Part shown: positions 34,401 to 45,226 of the stretch, piece after piece
How the letters are laid out: the number at the start of each line of letters is the position of its first letter
Position numbering within the stretch: position 1 is the first letter of the stretch
Origin: Phanerodontia chrysosporium
Taxonomy: Eukaryota > Basidiomycota > Agaricomycetes > Polyporales > Phanerochaetaceae
DNA length: 64,000 nt
Reading direction: 5' to 3'
NCBI GenBank assembly: GCA_001910725.1
Contig: MJGA01000016.1
Location: 682,001-746,000, forward strand
Translations under genes and position numbers: made by a program
Notes under the pieces: model-generated
Databases searched by the model: none
What the model was told of the DNA's origin: nothing
What the model saw: only the letters and a program-made list of their open reading frames with translations

Positions 34401-37400
34401 TATGCTAATAGACAATGCCAGACCACTTCATCCGGCATGAGTGCCTCCGCGGGCTGATATCGAGCATCTGCTCTACATTTGCGCAACATGCCGAGACAAG
34501 CTTGCGCACGGAAGATCCTGCGGCAGCTTCGCTGTCCGCGCTCCTCTCGATTCTCGATGAGATCTCTCAGGCTGACACACTCCACTTGGTCCGCGACGAC
34601 CTGACGGCAATTCTACCTGAACTCTTCTTATTCTCCACGCTTGTGCCGGTTCTTCACCCTGCCAGCACATTGGGTCCACAGTATCGACTCGCAGGCGACA
34701 TCTTCTCCCGTTTATTCGATGGGTTGGTGGAGGATTCCAGGAGTCATGTCCTCGCCGTCGTCCAACAACGTCTGCAGGACGGTTTGCTGGACCTGTCTGT
34801 CCCGATGAAGTGAGTCGCATGTGCTTGTCTGGCCTATATGGTGCTGACATGGTCTAGACCGTCGCAATTACTCCGTGTCGTCACCCACAGCACCTCTGTA
34901 TTCGGCGCCGATCTAGCTCGCGGGATCTTCCCGCCTCAGGAAGAGCTGGACGCGATGCTTGAAGACCTCCCAACGTACGCTTCGCATGTCAGCCTCGCTG
35001 TTGTAGACCCACTGGTTCTTCCTGGAGACTGGGACGAAGAGGAAGCTGAGGCCTCTCAAGATTTAGATGCCTTCGGGTATTCGGTCTATGCCCGCGTTGT
35101 TCTCTCCCTGCTACTGTACTTCTTGGACGACCGCGATGCTGCAAAGCAGAGCCTCTGGGCTCTTCGCCACTTCCAGGCTCTTTCGTTGTACGCGAAGGAC
35201 AAACTTCACATGCCGAGCGCCACAAGCGCAGCTTTCGGCAAAAATGTCAGCAAGGCGGCGCTGGAGGACATCGTGTCGAAGGTCGAGCAGATAACCGCGT
35301 ATCTGCTGAGTCACTCCATCGACGACGGGTGGTGCGCGCGCTCTGTTCCACGGCTGTCTAGTGGTAAAATAGACACGACAAACCAGGTAGAGGTGCTCTT
35401 CTCGGGCCTTCTCGGCTCCGCTGCAAGTGACAACACAAGAGAGTCGCGCATTCTGCACTCCCTGTTACGGCACATACTGCCAAATGTCAGCAAGGAAGAA
35501 GCAGATCTTTTCATCGGCCTCGCTCGGACGATTGAGAAGAAAGGTACGACGAGTATCGAGCCCGTCCACAATTCACTTGCTTACACCTCACTGCTAGCTC
35601 CACGTGCTTCGCTTGCCATCATCTACGCTATCACACAGTACGCACCAGAGCCTCCGAGACTCGACAGGCTTCGGAATGAGCTCGCTGCCGGTCTGCTCGG
35701 TGTTCCCTCCTCCAAGGCCAATACTGAAGGCCTGTGGCTCCTGCGACGTCTCGCTGCCACGGCACCTGATCCCGAGTCCGACATCGTATATCTCCCCACG
35801 AACCGTGCGGTGAACCTCATGAAGCCACTACAACAGTGGATCACATCAGACGAAGACCTGGACGAAGAGGTCGATTACCAGATGACCTCCATCTTCATCC
35901 ACCTTGCGCCTATCTTGCAAAGTGTCCCTGGCGCCCATTGGGACCTTGTGTTCGATGTCATGGAGAACAACCTAGAGGTATGTGTATGGCCTAACCTTCC
36001 CGACGGTCTATTACTGAGAATTATGCAGAACTCATCGCTGAGCGAAGCGTCCAGCCTGCCTCTTCTACATCGCACGCTTCAATTGGTCATTGCAATCGAG
36101 GATCTGACATCCACGAACAAGGCTTTACGCGCTACCTGGCTGGAGCGGAGGAATCAGATACTCACTCTGGTTCGAGATTTGGTGGTGAAAAAGATCGGTC
36201 AGTCGGCTGGAACAGCAATTTTGCATTGTGCTGACGATACACTATCAGACAATGCAATTGACGTTCCACTGAGCCTTTGTCGCGAGCTCGCACTCACGGT
36301 CATTCAAGACCTGCCTGAAAGCCTTGTCGACAAGGACGCTATTGCGAAGGTACGTTCCTCAACCACAGCACTGATTGGCGGTGACTGATTAGTCGCAGAT
36401 GTCCCATCTGCTTCTCGACGCTTCGGAAGATGTCCCGAAGATGTCCTACAAGATCCTGCAAGCGTCTGCTGCGAAATATACGGAGCACTTAGTTCTAGAA
36501 GCAAGTGTGGAGTCCGAATCAACGGTACCCCTGAATCTGCCGTCGGAGTTGGTACAATTATTGCAGAGCAGCCTGCCAGAGGAGGAGACGGCGGACAGTG
36601 CTCGCGAGCAGGTGAGAATAATCATGGGGCTACGCCTCGGAATGCTCATCTGTGTGTCTAGAAGCTGTTCGGGCACATGCTAGCTTGGATGCTGATATTC
36701 GATCTATTCAACAACGCGGTAGGTGGTTTGCTCGCTTCAGGAGCACTTTCAACCATCTCATGCCCTTTGCAGTCCCTCAAAGTCAAGGTTGAATACGTGA
36801 ACCATCTGCGTCAAGAGGGGCTGATTACCGACTACTTTTTACCACTCATATTCAACCTACTTGGGTTGTACGAAGGAATGGCACACGCCTTCAAGCTCGA
36901 CATCTGGTCGATTGACGAATATTATTTGGACCGTAAGCTGTTTCCTCCGTCGCCCAGTCACTTCACACTGAGTGTAGCACAGTTACTTCATCGGAGACAC
37001 CTCTGCGCCTCCCGCTACTGGCTGCACACCTGTACTACCGCGCACTACGGGTCGTGCCCGGGCTGGTACGCAGTTGGCTCGCAGACTGCCGCGATCGCCA
37101 GCTCAACGGGACCGTGACGGCCTACACATCGACGCACTTCTCGCCCGCGATCATCCGCGCGGAGTTGGCGCAGGCGAAAGATCCTCTCGTCGCCGGGGAG
37201 CTGCTCTCGGACGAGAACTTGAAGATCCGCGTCGCGAACAGCGTGAACGAGGTCACGGCGTCGTATGCGGTCGACGAGTACCAGCTCGAGCTCCGGCTGC
37301 GCCTGCCCGCCGACTGGCCGCTGCACACCGTCGAGGTGACCGACACCGCGCGCGTCGGTGTCACCGAGGACCGGTGGCGCTCCTGGGTGCTCGGCGTGCA

Positions 37401-37812
37401 GCAGATCCTGACGTTCCGAGTGAGTGTACTCGTGAGAGCCGTGTTTGTTGTCGTGGGCTAAGATGGATGCTTTAGGGTGGCAGCATTGTCGACGGTCTAG
37501 CGTTCTTCAAGAAGAATGTCACCTCGCACTTCGAGGGCCAGTCCGAGTGTGCTATTTGCTACTCGTGCGTACCCTTTGCGTTGCGATTTGCTGCGCGTGC
37601 TGAGAAGTCTTTACAGAATGATCAGTGCCATGGATGGCAGTCTGCCGAAGAAACCGTGCAGAACGTGCAAGAACAAGTTCCACTCCGGCTGTCTGTACAA
37701 GGTGCGTGCTATTGTTTCTGAGCTTGTGTTGCTTCTAATAATGTTCACCTAGTGGTTCAATTCGAGCCACTCGTCCAGCTGTCCGCTGTGCCGGTCAGAG
37801 ATTATTCAATAG
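31487..37812 (+). CDS. LTN1: Listerin E3 ubiquitin-protein ligase (ribosome quality control)
   Basis: Listerin ubiquitinates nascent chains stalled on 60S subunits. ATG 31487 ([20 protein letters not shown]) opens a basic Lys-rich leader, followed by the conserved N-terminal domain ([44 protein letters not shown]). The long centre is HEAT/ARM-like helices spread over many exons, including a 516-codon open stretch from 34838. The C-terminus carries the variant RING: CAICYS, then [40 protein letters not shown] and CRSEIIQ. TAG is at 37810-37812. The RING Cys/His order (CxxC, CxxC, H, C, CPLC) is intact. The total is probably near 1,700-1,800 residues, the usual size. More than ten introns are present and were not all placed exactly. 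Confidence 0.93.
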
Positions 37813-40226
37813 GTGGCGGCGCCACACAAATGGAAGACCAACAGTGTATACTTGTAGAGAAGACAACAAGAGACGGCTCTAAACATATCCTGCGACTGTC
37901 TTCTATCGACACTCGTCCCCGGGGTATGCCTGACAGCTGTTCTTGGCTTGCAAAGGCAGTGCGATCCTCGAGAATGCAGCCTGTCAGCCGCTCGCAGCAT
38001 CCCGATATCCGTAAGTATTTTTGATTCCATTGCTGCCAAGCGAAACTGCGGCTCGTTTGGCGACGTCTCCTGGGGCACGCAGTGCGCCCTACGATGCCTT
38101 ACGAGATGGCTACCCACCCGGGCTTTCCTGTTCCCAGCGCGTCGCCATGCATCGCGCTGCGCACATGGTGGGTGCCACGCAGGCGCTCTCGAGAAACGAA
38201 CGGGTCGACCGTAATCATCCGCCGCCTGTTGGCCATGCCATGCTTGTGCCCGATATGGCGCATCGGCACCCCACACAGAGGCCGCACAGGCAGCGACGGG
38301 GGCGTACCCTGGTCCCACGCCTTCTCTGACCGGATCGCGAGGGGTCCTGCTGTTCCGAGTAGACCTGGCTGCGCGCCGCTGGCCAGCGCTCGCCCCCTCG
38401 TGTCGTGGCGGCTCGCCGCAACTCTGCGCGCTCAGGGCCGGCGTTTGCCCCCGGGTGATGGCAAGTTTATCACTCGTCAGCACAGCGATGTGCGGCGACT
38501 GCCACTCGCGACAATAGTCTCCGAGCGGACCAGCATCTGGGTGTGTACGCCCATGTAGGCCGCGCTGCTGTTGCTGCCGGTGGCTCCGGCTACAATGCCG
38601 GGCCTCCGCTGCCAGACGTCGTCTGAAATGTAAGGCGGTCGCGTGCTCCACTGCATTGAGAGCGAGAACGCGAGAAGCGGTCACAAGGCGTCGAGGCTTT
38701 CGGCCGCTGTGAGCTGAATCAGATGCCCGCCGTTTGGGTTTCTCAGGGCTGATCGTCTCGATTTTGACGCGGTGTAAACTTGGGCAGGTCGGGACGGCGT
38801 GAGGGAAATGGAAACGCAGGTACATGTGGCAATTCACAGGGATTTGTGCTGCGCGTAGCACGCTTGTATTACTCGTCGTGCGTACTCTCTCACTCTGGTG
38901 AAACACAACTAATCGTAATTGAGCAGAGATATGTGGCGACATGGCAGACGAGAGCCAATAGCCCGTAATGAGGAAGAACCCTTTTCGAAGTAAGGCTCGC
39001 CCTTACTCTGTTCGTCTTCCAACCAGGCATGATATAGTTCTGTAGGCGGCAGAATCACCTCACGTGCACCTGGGCATATGCATTTCGAAGCCTCGATGGC
39101 GCGGCCACTACTTGCCGCCAGCACCGAAGAGTTCCATGGTGAGTACTGTGAGCATTCCTGCAGGGTAGCTATGGTGAATGCGGCCAATGGCCTGACAAAT
39201 TCCCCATAAATTTAGTGCAGAATTAGCTTCAAGTCTATTCGAGGTGCAAGTGCCACGGCGCCACCTCAGAGCATGCCTCACCAGAGCCAGACGCGCGCGT
39301 ACCCGCGCCTGGAACACGAATCCGCGCTCACACTCGCTGGCTATGGCAGGCGGCCCAAAGCAGGCGAGGCAAGCTGTGCTGCTACGTGCATACGCCGTGC
39401 CTGGTCAACCTGCGGTCCTGGTGGATCAGAAAATAGCACGACTCCGCAGCGTCGCCGCGCACCGGCGACACGCGCGAGCCTGGTTGCGAGGAAGACTCGT
39501 TTCCTGGCCTCGTGTGCGGCTGTCCTGCTCGCTGCGCGCACCTGCCCGCGCTGCGGGTGGTGCTTTACGTCGTGTGCGAGGCGCGAGGCGATAACGTACG
39601 TGGGAGATAACCTGCGTAACGACATCATCATCGCCCGGGAGCAGTGTGCCCTTGTCAAGATGGGGAAATGCTGGCCTCGGAGGGCTCTGGGGCACTCGAA
39701 TCTTCGCCGTCTTGGTGGCGGCTGTCATGAGATCATCTCCGTGGCATGGCCGCAGGTGAGTCGACCTTTACTCGTCTGTCTGCTCGCAGGTGGATGCGCG
39801 CGTGCGCCGCCGAGGCGGCTTCGAGCTTCGAGAGATCTCCCGGGCCCAGCAAGACGGGACCCGGCACTGCAGTTCGAGATCTGACGAGGCAGAAACGGAG
39901 CGCAGCTAAGCGATCCGAGCGTCGACGGTGCTCCACTGCGAGTTCTAGCTCCGTGGAAACTTGATTCATCCCCGGGGTCTGTACTCTATCTTTTGCCCAC
40001 GGATCGCACACAGAGTCTTCGAAAAAAAGAACGGCGAGTCAGGTCAGGGCCCTCGTGGCTCAAGCATTGCGCTGCTATAAAGCACTCCGGCCGTGACCGC
40101 CCAGGCAGGCCAACCCCTCTACATCCGGACCCCCTCTTTGGCCTGTGCACTGCCTTGCCCTTTGGCCCTTGGCCCTTGGCTTTTGTCCAAGACGTCCCTT
40201 ATCACACGAACAGCTCGAGCTCAGCC
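37813..40226. other. Gene-poor region, no supported gene
   Basis: This 2.4 kb is GC-rich with long open frames on both strands (for example 37806-38942 minus and 39273-39884 plus). Their translations are arginine-rich, lack domains, and look like frame artefacts. The 39590-39760 stretch ends in a good donor (CCGCAG/GTGAGT) and may be an exon relic. I see no transposon ends or RNA genes. Confidence 0.45.
40076..40082 (+). promoter_or_regulatory. TATA box of the 40227 gene
   Basis: TATAAAG lies about 150 bp upstream of the ATG at 40227 and is followed by a C/T-rich leader. This is typical of strongly expressed fungal genes. Confidence 0.5.
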
Positions 40227-40678
40227 ATGGCCACACTCACATACTCGCCTTCGCTCACAACGAGCACCATCGACCCCTCGAACACACGAGACATGACACG
40301 ATTCGCGTTCGCGCAGATACACGGCGACGTCCATCTCGTGCAGCGTGCGTACACCACTTTTCTCACTGCGCCCCCCTGACCGGAACGCGTGCAGTGGCGG
40401 ACAGCCCGGCGTCCGCGCTCGTCGCGACGGACGTCAAGGTCTTCCGGCACGAGTTCATCACCATCTTCCGCTACTCGCACAGCACGACCGTGCACCCTGC
40501 AGACATGCACGTCCTGTACCCGCTCGACGACCGCTGCGCGCTCTACGAGGAGGACAAGGGCACCGTCTTCCTCGCCAAGGACGCGATGGCCCACATGCAG
40601 AAGCTCACCGCTCTCGCCAGGCCCGCAGGGCGGCACGGCGCACACGCACGACCCGCGCGAATGGGGAGGTTGGCGTAG
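40227..40678 (+). CDS. Small hypothetical protein, two exons
   Basis: I do not recognise a family. ATG 40227 in a good context (CAGCCATGG) gives MATLTYSPSLTTSTIDPSNT, then FAFAQIHGDVHLVQ. A 49-bp intron starts GTGCGT after the CAGC at about 40346 and ends GTGCAG. Exon 2 gives ADSPASALVATDVKVFRHEF, then ITIFRYSHSTTVHPADMHVL, YPLDDRCALYEEDKGTVFLA and KDAMAHMQKL. In this frame the stop is TAG 40676-40678. An alternative 3' splice could change the last 20 residues. The internal part is balanced in hydrophobic and charged residues and has coding-like codons. A TATA box upstream supports expression. Function is unknown. Confidence 0.55.
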
Positions 40679-42829
40679 GCAGGCGGGAAGAAGGCTCTGT
40701 GTCTGCATTCATCTTGGGGGTCATATGGTGGACATCCGGGTGCTAGAACTTTCATCGTGCTAAGTTATTGTATACCCTAATGACGCCGCATCTGTACACT
40801 TACCGCAATCCAACCTCGCCTCACGCCTGGCATCGAGTCTGCGTGCGCTGGGAAAGTCGGCGCACTGGCGGCGCACACACCAGTTTCTCCGTCCGCCATC
40901 CGTCCGAGCAGCATCCGAGCATATCTGCTGCGTCTATGCAAGATCCGATACAAGCCAGCAAGCTTACTGCGCGTTTCACGGCACGATGATTGTATTCATA
41001 CATCCGACCGAGGTCTGACATCGGGTTTCGTTGCCACCGCAGTACATCGAATGTGCGTCTTCGGCAGCAAGCCGCTCGAGCGTCCACATACTCCGATCCC
41101 GGACAGAGAGTCGCTTCGAGAATCTGGGAAGGCGTGCCTATCGTTTGGGCTGCCGTACGTCGGGCTTCTGCGCGGGGCGCGACGGACTGCCAGCCATAGG
41201 CATGAGACAATGGTAGACCTCGTGTGTCACGTACAGATGCTGCAAGTCGTCCCCACGTCCGCGCAAGACTATCCGTATTTCCTACTTCCCGTCCGACAAC
41301 TCCGACGCTCCTTGAGACCATCGTCGCACGACCAAAGGTAGGCAAGCAATATGCAGGGCTGCGTGTAGCTCACTGGCGTTAGGGTTGGCCAAGGTGGTTG
41401 CGCAAACGCCATTGCAACAAGCTAGACGAGGGCGGCGAAAATGCTGACTCCTGGTTGGCAAGGTGTTACGCGTCAGGGGTTTCAGATAGAGCCTGGAGTC
41501 AAAGACAGTCCCTTTGCGGTGACTGCAACCGAGACTGGGCCTGAATCGCATCGCTGTCGTGCCAGAGACGAGGCGACCCTATGCCGGACAGGGACTCCTG
41601 GCGCAGGGAAGCATTGAAAAGGGCGTTTAGTGACATCTTGGAAGGCTGGGCACAGAGCTAGAGCTAGACGTAGCGACAAAGGCGTCGCCAGAAGCACTAT
41701 GGCAAAGCCCGCGGATGTCGTGGGCCGAAAGCGACCAAAGCCGATTGTAGCCTACAAGGTCAAAGTGCAGAGTTGTTGAGATAGCTGGCATTGGCGAAGG
41801 AGCAGCTGTGAGATGGTCGGCCGACGTGGTTGGGAGCAAGGGAGGACAGCGAGGGCGCTTGCTGGCAAGTATGCCGCAAATCTCTGCGAAGCCGGTTTCG
41901 ACTCGTCATCTGCCCACGTCTTGTCTACGACCCTCGGCAGAATGCCAATACGAGGGTCAATTCGGCCTGCGAGCAGGTCATTCTGGACGCATACAAAGCA
42001 CTTCTCTGTCGAAAGCGTCCGAGCCCTTCCGAGCTCGCATGGGCTCAACCTGGTTAGGGTGGACAGTCAGAACACCGATGCCCTCCGTTCACACCCAGCA
42101 GTCCACATTTCTTTGGTTTGACACACTGGGATATTCCACCTTGTCCTAAATCGTGATGGCGCAGACTTCTTTCTCGTTAGCAGACACATTCCGCATGGTG
42201 CGCAGTCTTTGATACTGCCACTAGTACTACGCTCCCCACGATAATCCAACACTCTGTGTCGACCTAACAGCAGGCTAGTTGACCTCTGCACAGTTGTAAC
42301 GATGTACTCGAAAATAATCCTTCATTCAGGTCAATTTTGGCATGCGAGAGCTGGACATGAGTGAAAGAGCCGCTTATACATCACCCAATGCTAGCCTCCG
42401 TTACTTTCTATATAAGATAATTACATGGCATTCACGGGCCTTCATCTGTCCATGCTGCCCTAGCTAATATATATTCTGGCGAAGGGCGCATCAGCGCCAC
42501 GAAGACGTTGGCTCGAGAATCAGATGCGGGGCGCTCCATGGTATCTCTCTTTTCGCACCGACCACCATCTCCTCTGACATTGTCCGACGTCCTACGGCTA
42601 CGGCTAAATTGAAGTAATGTCGAGATAAGCCTGATAGGACTTGGTGAGTTGAGCAACCATCCCCCTCCGATACTCGAGGCCCGCCGCCTCACTCGGACTA
42701 ACAAATTTTCAAGTTACAGGCAGCACGCAACAGCGAACTCGAAAGAGCTGGCTTGCTATCAGAGGGTACTTTGGGAAACACAAGCAGGTGCTGTTCAGTC
42801 CTAGAACTACGAGCTCAAGACAGTACTCC
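40679..42829. other. Gene-poor region, no supported gene
   Basis: This 2.15 kb has only short or Arg/Ser-rich frames and no domain. The last 400 bp (about 42420-42829) probably hold the promoter of the F-box gene that starts at 42830. Confidence 0.45.
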
Positions 42830-43318
42830 ATGTCGCCCACATCCCCATTCCCTACCGAGACCCTCACTCAAATCTTCGAGGAAGCCTATGTGCACACGCC
42901 CTACGGACACTGCTCTGAACTGTCACAGTTTTCTAATTCCCTACGGTTTTATTCTCGTAAGCGCCCAGTAGGCGCTAGGGGGTTAGGGTTATGGACTAGG
43001 GTTAGGACAGGTACGCGTCAGAACGCGGTCACGTGTTGGTCACGTGCTGGGAAAGGACTCAGAGTCATGTGAGGATCTTATCTTTATCTTATCTATGATG
43101 TAGACGCTCCGGTACAAGGGTATAGTAGGTAGCCGGACCCAGGGTCCGGGTAGTGTATTCTAGAATAGCGTAGAAGGTTCCGGACACATCCGGTACTCGG
43201 CTTTAGACTTCGCCGAGCCCGGAGTGTCTTGGCAAGTATCGCACCATCATCACGCCATCGCGCATGTGATGGACAGTATCAAGGGTCTCGGGTAGTACCA
43301 GGGGTCCTCCCCTTCATG

Positions 43319-43326
43319 TATATATA
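43319..43326 (+). promoter_or_regulatory. LTR TATA box
   Basis: TATATATA lies about 30 bp upstream of the AGCATCATCTA at 43353. That 11-mer is the predicted RNA 5' end because it is exactly complementary to the PBS. Confidence 0.75.
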
Positions 43327-43428
43327 CCGGGCTCTGCTGGGCTTAAGTCCCCAGCATCATCTACCTCGTCTTTCACCCACTTCACTCGCACACTCGCAGT
43401 CAAGTCCAACCTCATCTAAGCTACTAAG

Positions 43429-43434
43429 GTAAGT
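43429..43434 (+). promoter_or_regulatory. Putative major splice donor in LTR
   Basis: AAG/GTAAGT near the end of the LTR is a consensus 5' splice site within the transcribed part of the LTR. Acceptors with fungal features precede ORF0 (AG 44304-44305) and gag (AG 45220-45221, with TACTAAC upstream). Confidence 0.5.
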
Positions 43435-43455
43435 AGCGGGGTTTACTTTGACATT

Positions 43456-43466
43456 TAGATGATGCT
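43456..43466 (+). other. Primer-binding site, self-priming type
   Basis: TAGATGATGCT begins 2 nt after the LTR end. It is the exact reverse complement of AGCATCATCTA (43353-43363), the predicted first 11 nt of the transcript. No tRNA 3'-end (TGG...) complement was seen here. This matches the 11-nt self-priming scheme known for Tf1. Confidence 0.85.
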
Positions 43467-44307
43467 ATACCCCTTCGCGTCGACGTCGGCCTTAAGGGCT
43501 TGATCGTCGTGCGCAGCGTGCTCGACGTCGTTGCCGGCGACGTCGGCACCTTTTACTACTTATAATCTTGCATTAGCAGGTTCGTCTCTTCGATGCGCGG
43601 CTACCACCTGTAATAGGGGTAGTTATCATTCGTGGGGCTGACGGCTGAGGTCCACCTGTAAAAGGGGGCTGTACGTCGTCGGCCATGGGGTCGCATGGGC
43701 ATTACTCGTCGAATTATCGCGAGTGATGTTTGTGTAGGCGGGTTCGAAAGCGCACATCGACCTGTAATAGGCGATGCTGTGCTCGGCCTGTCCGGAGACC
43801 TAAACGACTTGGGATCTGGGGGATATGTTGGGCCACCTGACAAGGGGCTTGACACGTTGAGACCCACCGTTGGACACGTGGCGCCAGGAGTGCGACCACG
43901 TGGGCGGGCTGTGCAATACAGCATGGGAATCTTCTTGCCGATCCACAGGCGTAAGTGGCCACGCGACGCGTGGGGTGTTGAGTCCACCGCAAGGTGACCG
44001 CATCCCCAGTACTGGATGACAAGCGGTAAGACACTAGCATCTAGGAAGTCCGTGGAGATCGTAGCTGTAAGGCACGACAAAACCATTTGCAGCGGGTGTG
44101 GAAACCCGACTGAGATCTGAAACTCCCCCATCGCGCATGTGCAGAGAGATAATGGCATGCCGTAAACGACTCTACCCACGAATGCGCGCGCATCAAGATT
44201 CGAACCGCAGCAAGAGAGGGCTGGTAACCCTCATTTTTCTGAGCACTTTTCCTTCCCATAAGTCGTACCTGTAAAAGGACGCTGGTTGATTATGTTATCA
44301 CACAGAA

Positions 44308-45093
44308 ATGAAGTTCTATAACAAGACCATCATTGCCCGCAACGCCGCCGCCCCTTACCCCTCCCTTGCCGAGCGTATCTCGCTTCGCAAAGAGACCCAG
44401 GAAAAGGTCTACGAGGAGGTCAAGGAGAAGCTGGCCGAGATCGAGCGCCCCAAACAGCGCGAGAAGTATCTCCTCCAGCGCGAGCGTAACCGTCGCACCG
44501 TCACCCGCCCCGTCCCGAGGGCCGAGCAGGATCGCATCAACGAGGAGTTCGAGGAACGCCTTTGGGCGCTCGAACAGGCTTCCAGGCTCATCATGGAGAT
44601 GAAGGCGCGCAAGCGTCTCGAGGACCGGATTTCGAATCCGGCTCCCTCACTCCTGAGTCGCCTGGGACCCCCTCAGCACCTGTCTCAAGAAGAGGTCGAG
44701 GAGACATACGGGAACGACGGCGACATGCAAGGCAAGGTTCCGAAAGAAGCAGGTCGTATACAGAAGTCGCACATCATCGATCGAACCAAAGAGATGATGA
44801 ATTTGTTCAACGCGGTAAACCTTCGTCTGGTACCGCTCAGCGACCACCTCGTCGACATCGACAAGGTCGACAAGGAGCTAGGCGACGAGGTCTCGAAGTT
44901 GCTCGTCGACTTCGAAGACTTATACGACCACTTCGACGAGAACAAGGGGAGAAAGAAGTTGAAGGGAAAGCATTACAGGTGGATTACGAGGGATTTAAAG
45001 AAAATAAAATATGTATCCTTCGAAAACTTTAGTACTCGATATGTAGAGATCGCAAGGGAGCTCGTCGCTCTCAATATCTCATTCGAATACTAA
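44308..45093 (+). CDS. ORF0: extra retrotransposon ORF upstream of gag (copy 1)
   Basis: This is a 261-codon ORF between the PBS leader and gag, a place where Ty3/gypsy elements normally have none. It starts MKFYNKTIIARNAAAPYPSL and is rich in Lys/Arg/Glu helices (RISLRKETQEKVYEEVKEKL; PRAEQDRINEEFEERLWALE), suggesting coiled coil. The C-terminal part (FEDLYDHFDENKGRKKLKGK; FENFSTRYVEIARELVALN) is amphipathic. No zinc finger, protease or known envelope motif and no signal peptide or membrane segment is visible. The second copy encodes the same 261-codon frame intact although its gag and pol are broken. An acceptor-like CACAG lies just before the ATG. Function is unknown. An RNA-binding, regulatory or Gag-assisting role is conceivable. 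Confidence 0.85.
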   Translation: MKFYNKTIIARNAAAPYPSLAERISLRKETQEKVYEEVKEKLAEIERPKQREKYLLQRERNRRTVTRPVPRAEQDRINEEFEERLWALEQASRLIMEMKARKRLEDRISNPAPSLLSRLGPPQHLSQEEVEETYGNDGDMQGKVPKEAGRIQKSHIIDRTKEMMNLFNAVNLRLVPLSDHLVDIDKVDKELGDEVSKLLVDFEDLYDHFDENKGRKKLKGKHYRWITRDLKKIKYVSFENFSTRYVEIARELVALNISFEY

Positions 45094-45174
45094 ATCCACC
45101 TGTAACCCGATGAAATAAAAACTCCACCTGACACTGAACTTCTGTGTGATACATAAGAGTTTTCCTTACTTTCC

Positions 45175-45226
45175 AACTGTAAAAGTGGAAAGAATTTGTA
45201 CTAACATACCTTTTGACTAAGAAACA
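45175..45226 (+). promoter_or_regulatory. Branch site and acceptor before gag
   Basis: TACTAAC at 45199-45205, the strongest known branch consensus, is followed by a T-rich stretch and CTAAG ending at 45221, six bases before the gag ATG (45227). Splicing from the LTR donor (43429) would remove the PBS and ORF0 and place gag first on the mRNA. Confidence 0.55.

Larger units (their letters stand above)
42921..43453 (+). repeat. 5' LTR of element copy 1
   Basis: 533 bp. U3 runs from 42921 to about 43352 and holds telomere-like GGTTAGGG motifs (42971-43006), two CACGTG boxes 11 bp apart (43030 and 43041) and a TATA box. R begins at about 43353. A strong splice donor AAG/GTAAGT lies at 43429. Confidence 0.95.

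Noticed and set aside
37806..38942. A 378-codon open frame on the minus strand
   Set aside because: It is rich in Arg/His/Ser, has no domain or exon-like pattern, overlaps the listerin stop, and is likely a GC-rich frame artefact.
39273..39884. A frame with YVGDNLRNDIIIAREQ resembling a P-type ATPase GDN segment
   Set aside because: The similarity is confined to a few residues, the flanks are Arg-rich noise, and no other ATPase motif is present.
40821..41345. A 174-codon minus-strand frame
   Set aside because: No domain was recognised, cysteine and arginine content is odd, and competing frames on the plus strand are equally open.
43229..43432. A short ORF inside the LTR (MASIAPSSRHRACDG)
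   Set aside because: It begins upstream of the predicted transcription start and recurs only because the LTR is repeated.
44190..44235. tRNA-like GGTTCGAATC box on the minus strand of the leader
   Set aside because: The bases around the loop do not form a T-arm stem and no A box or acceptor stem was found.
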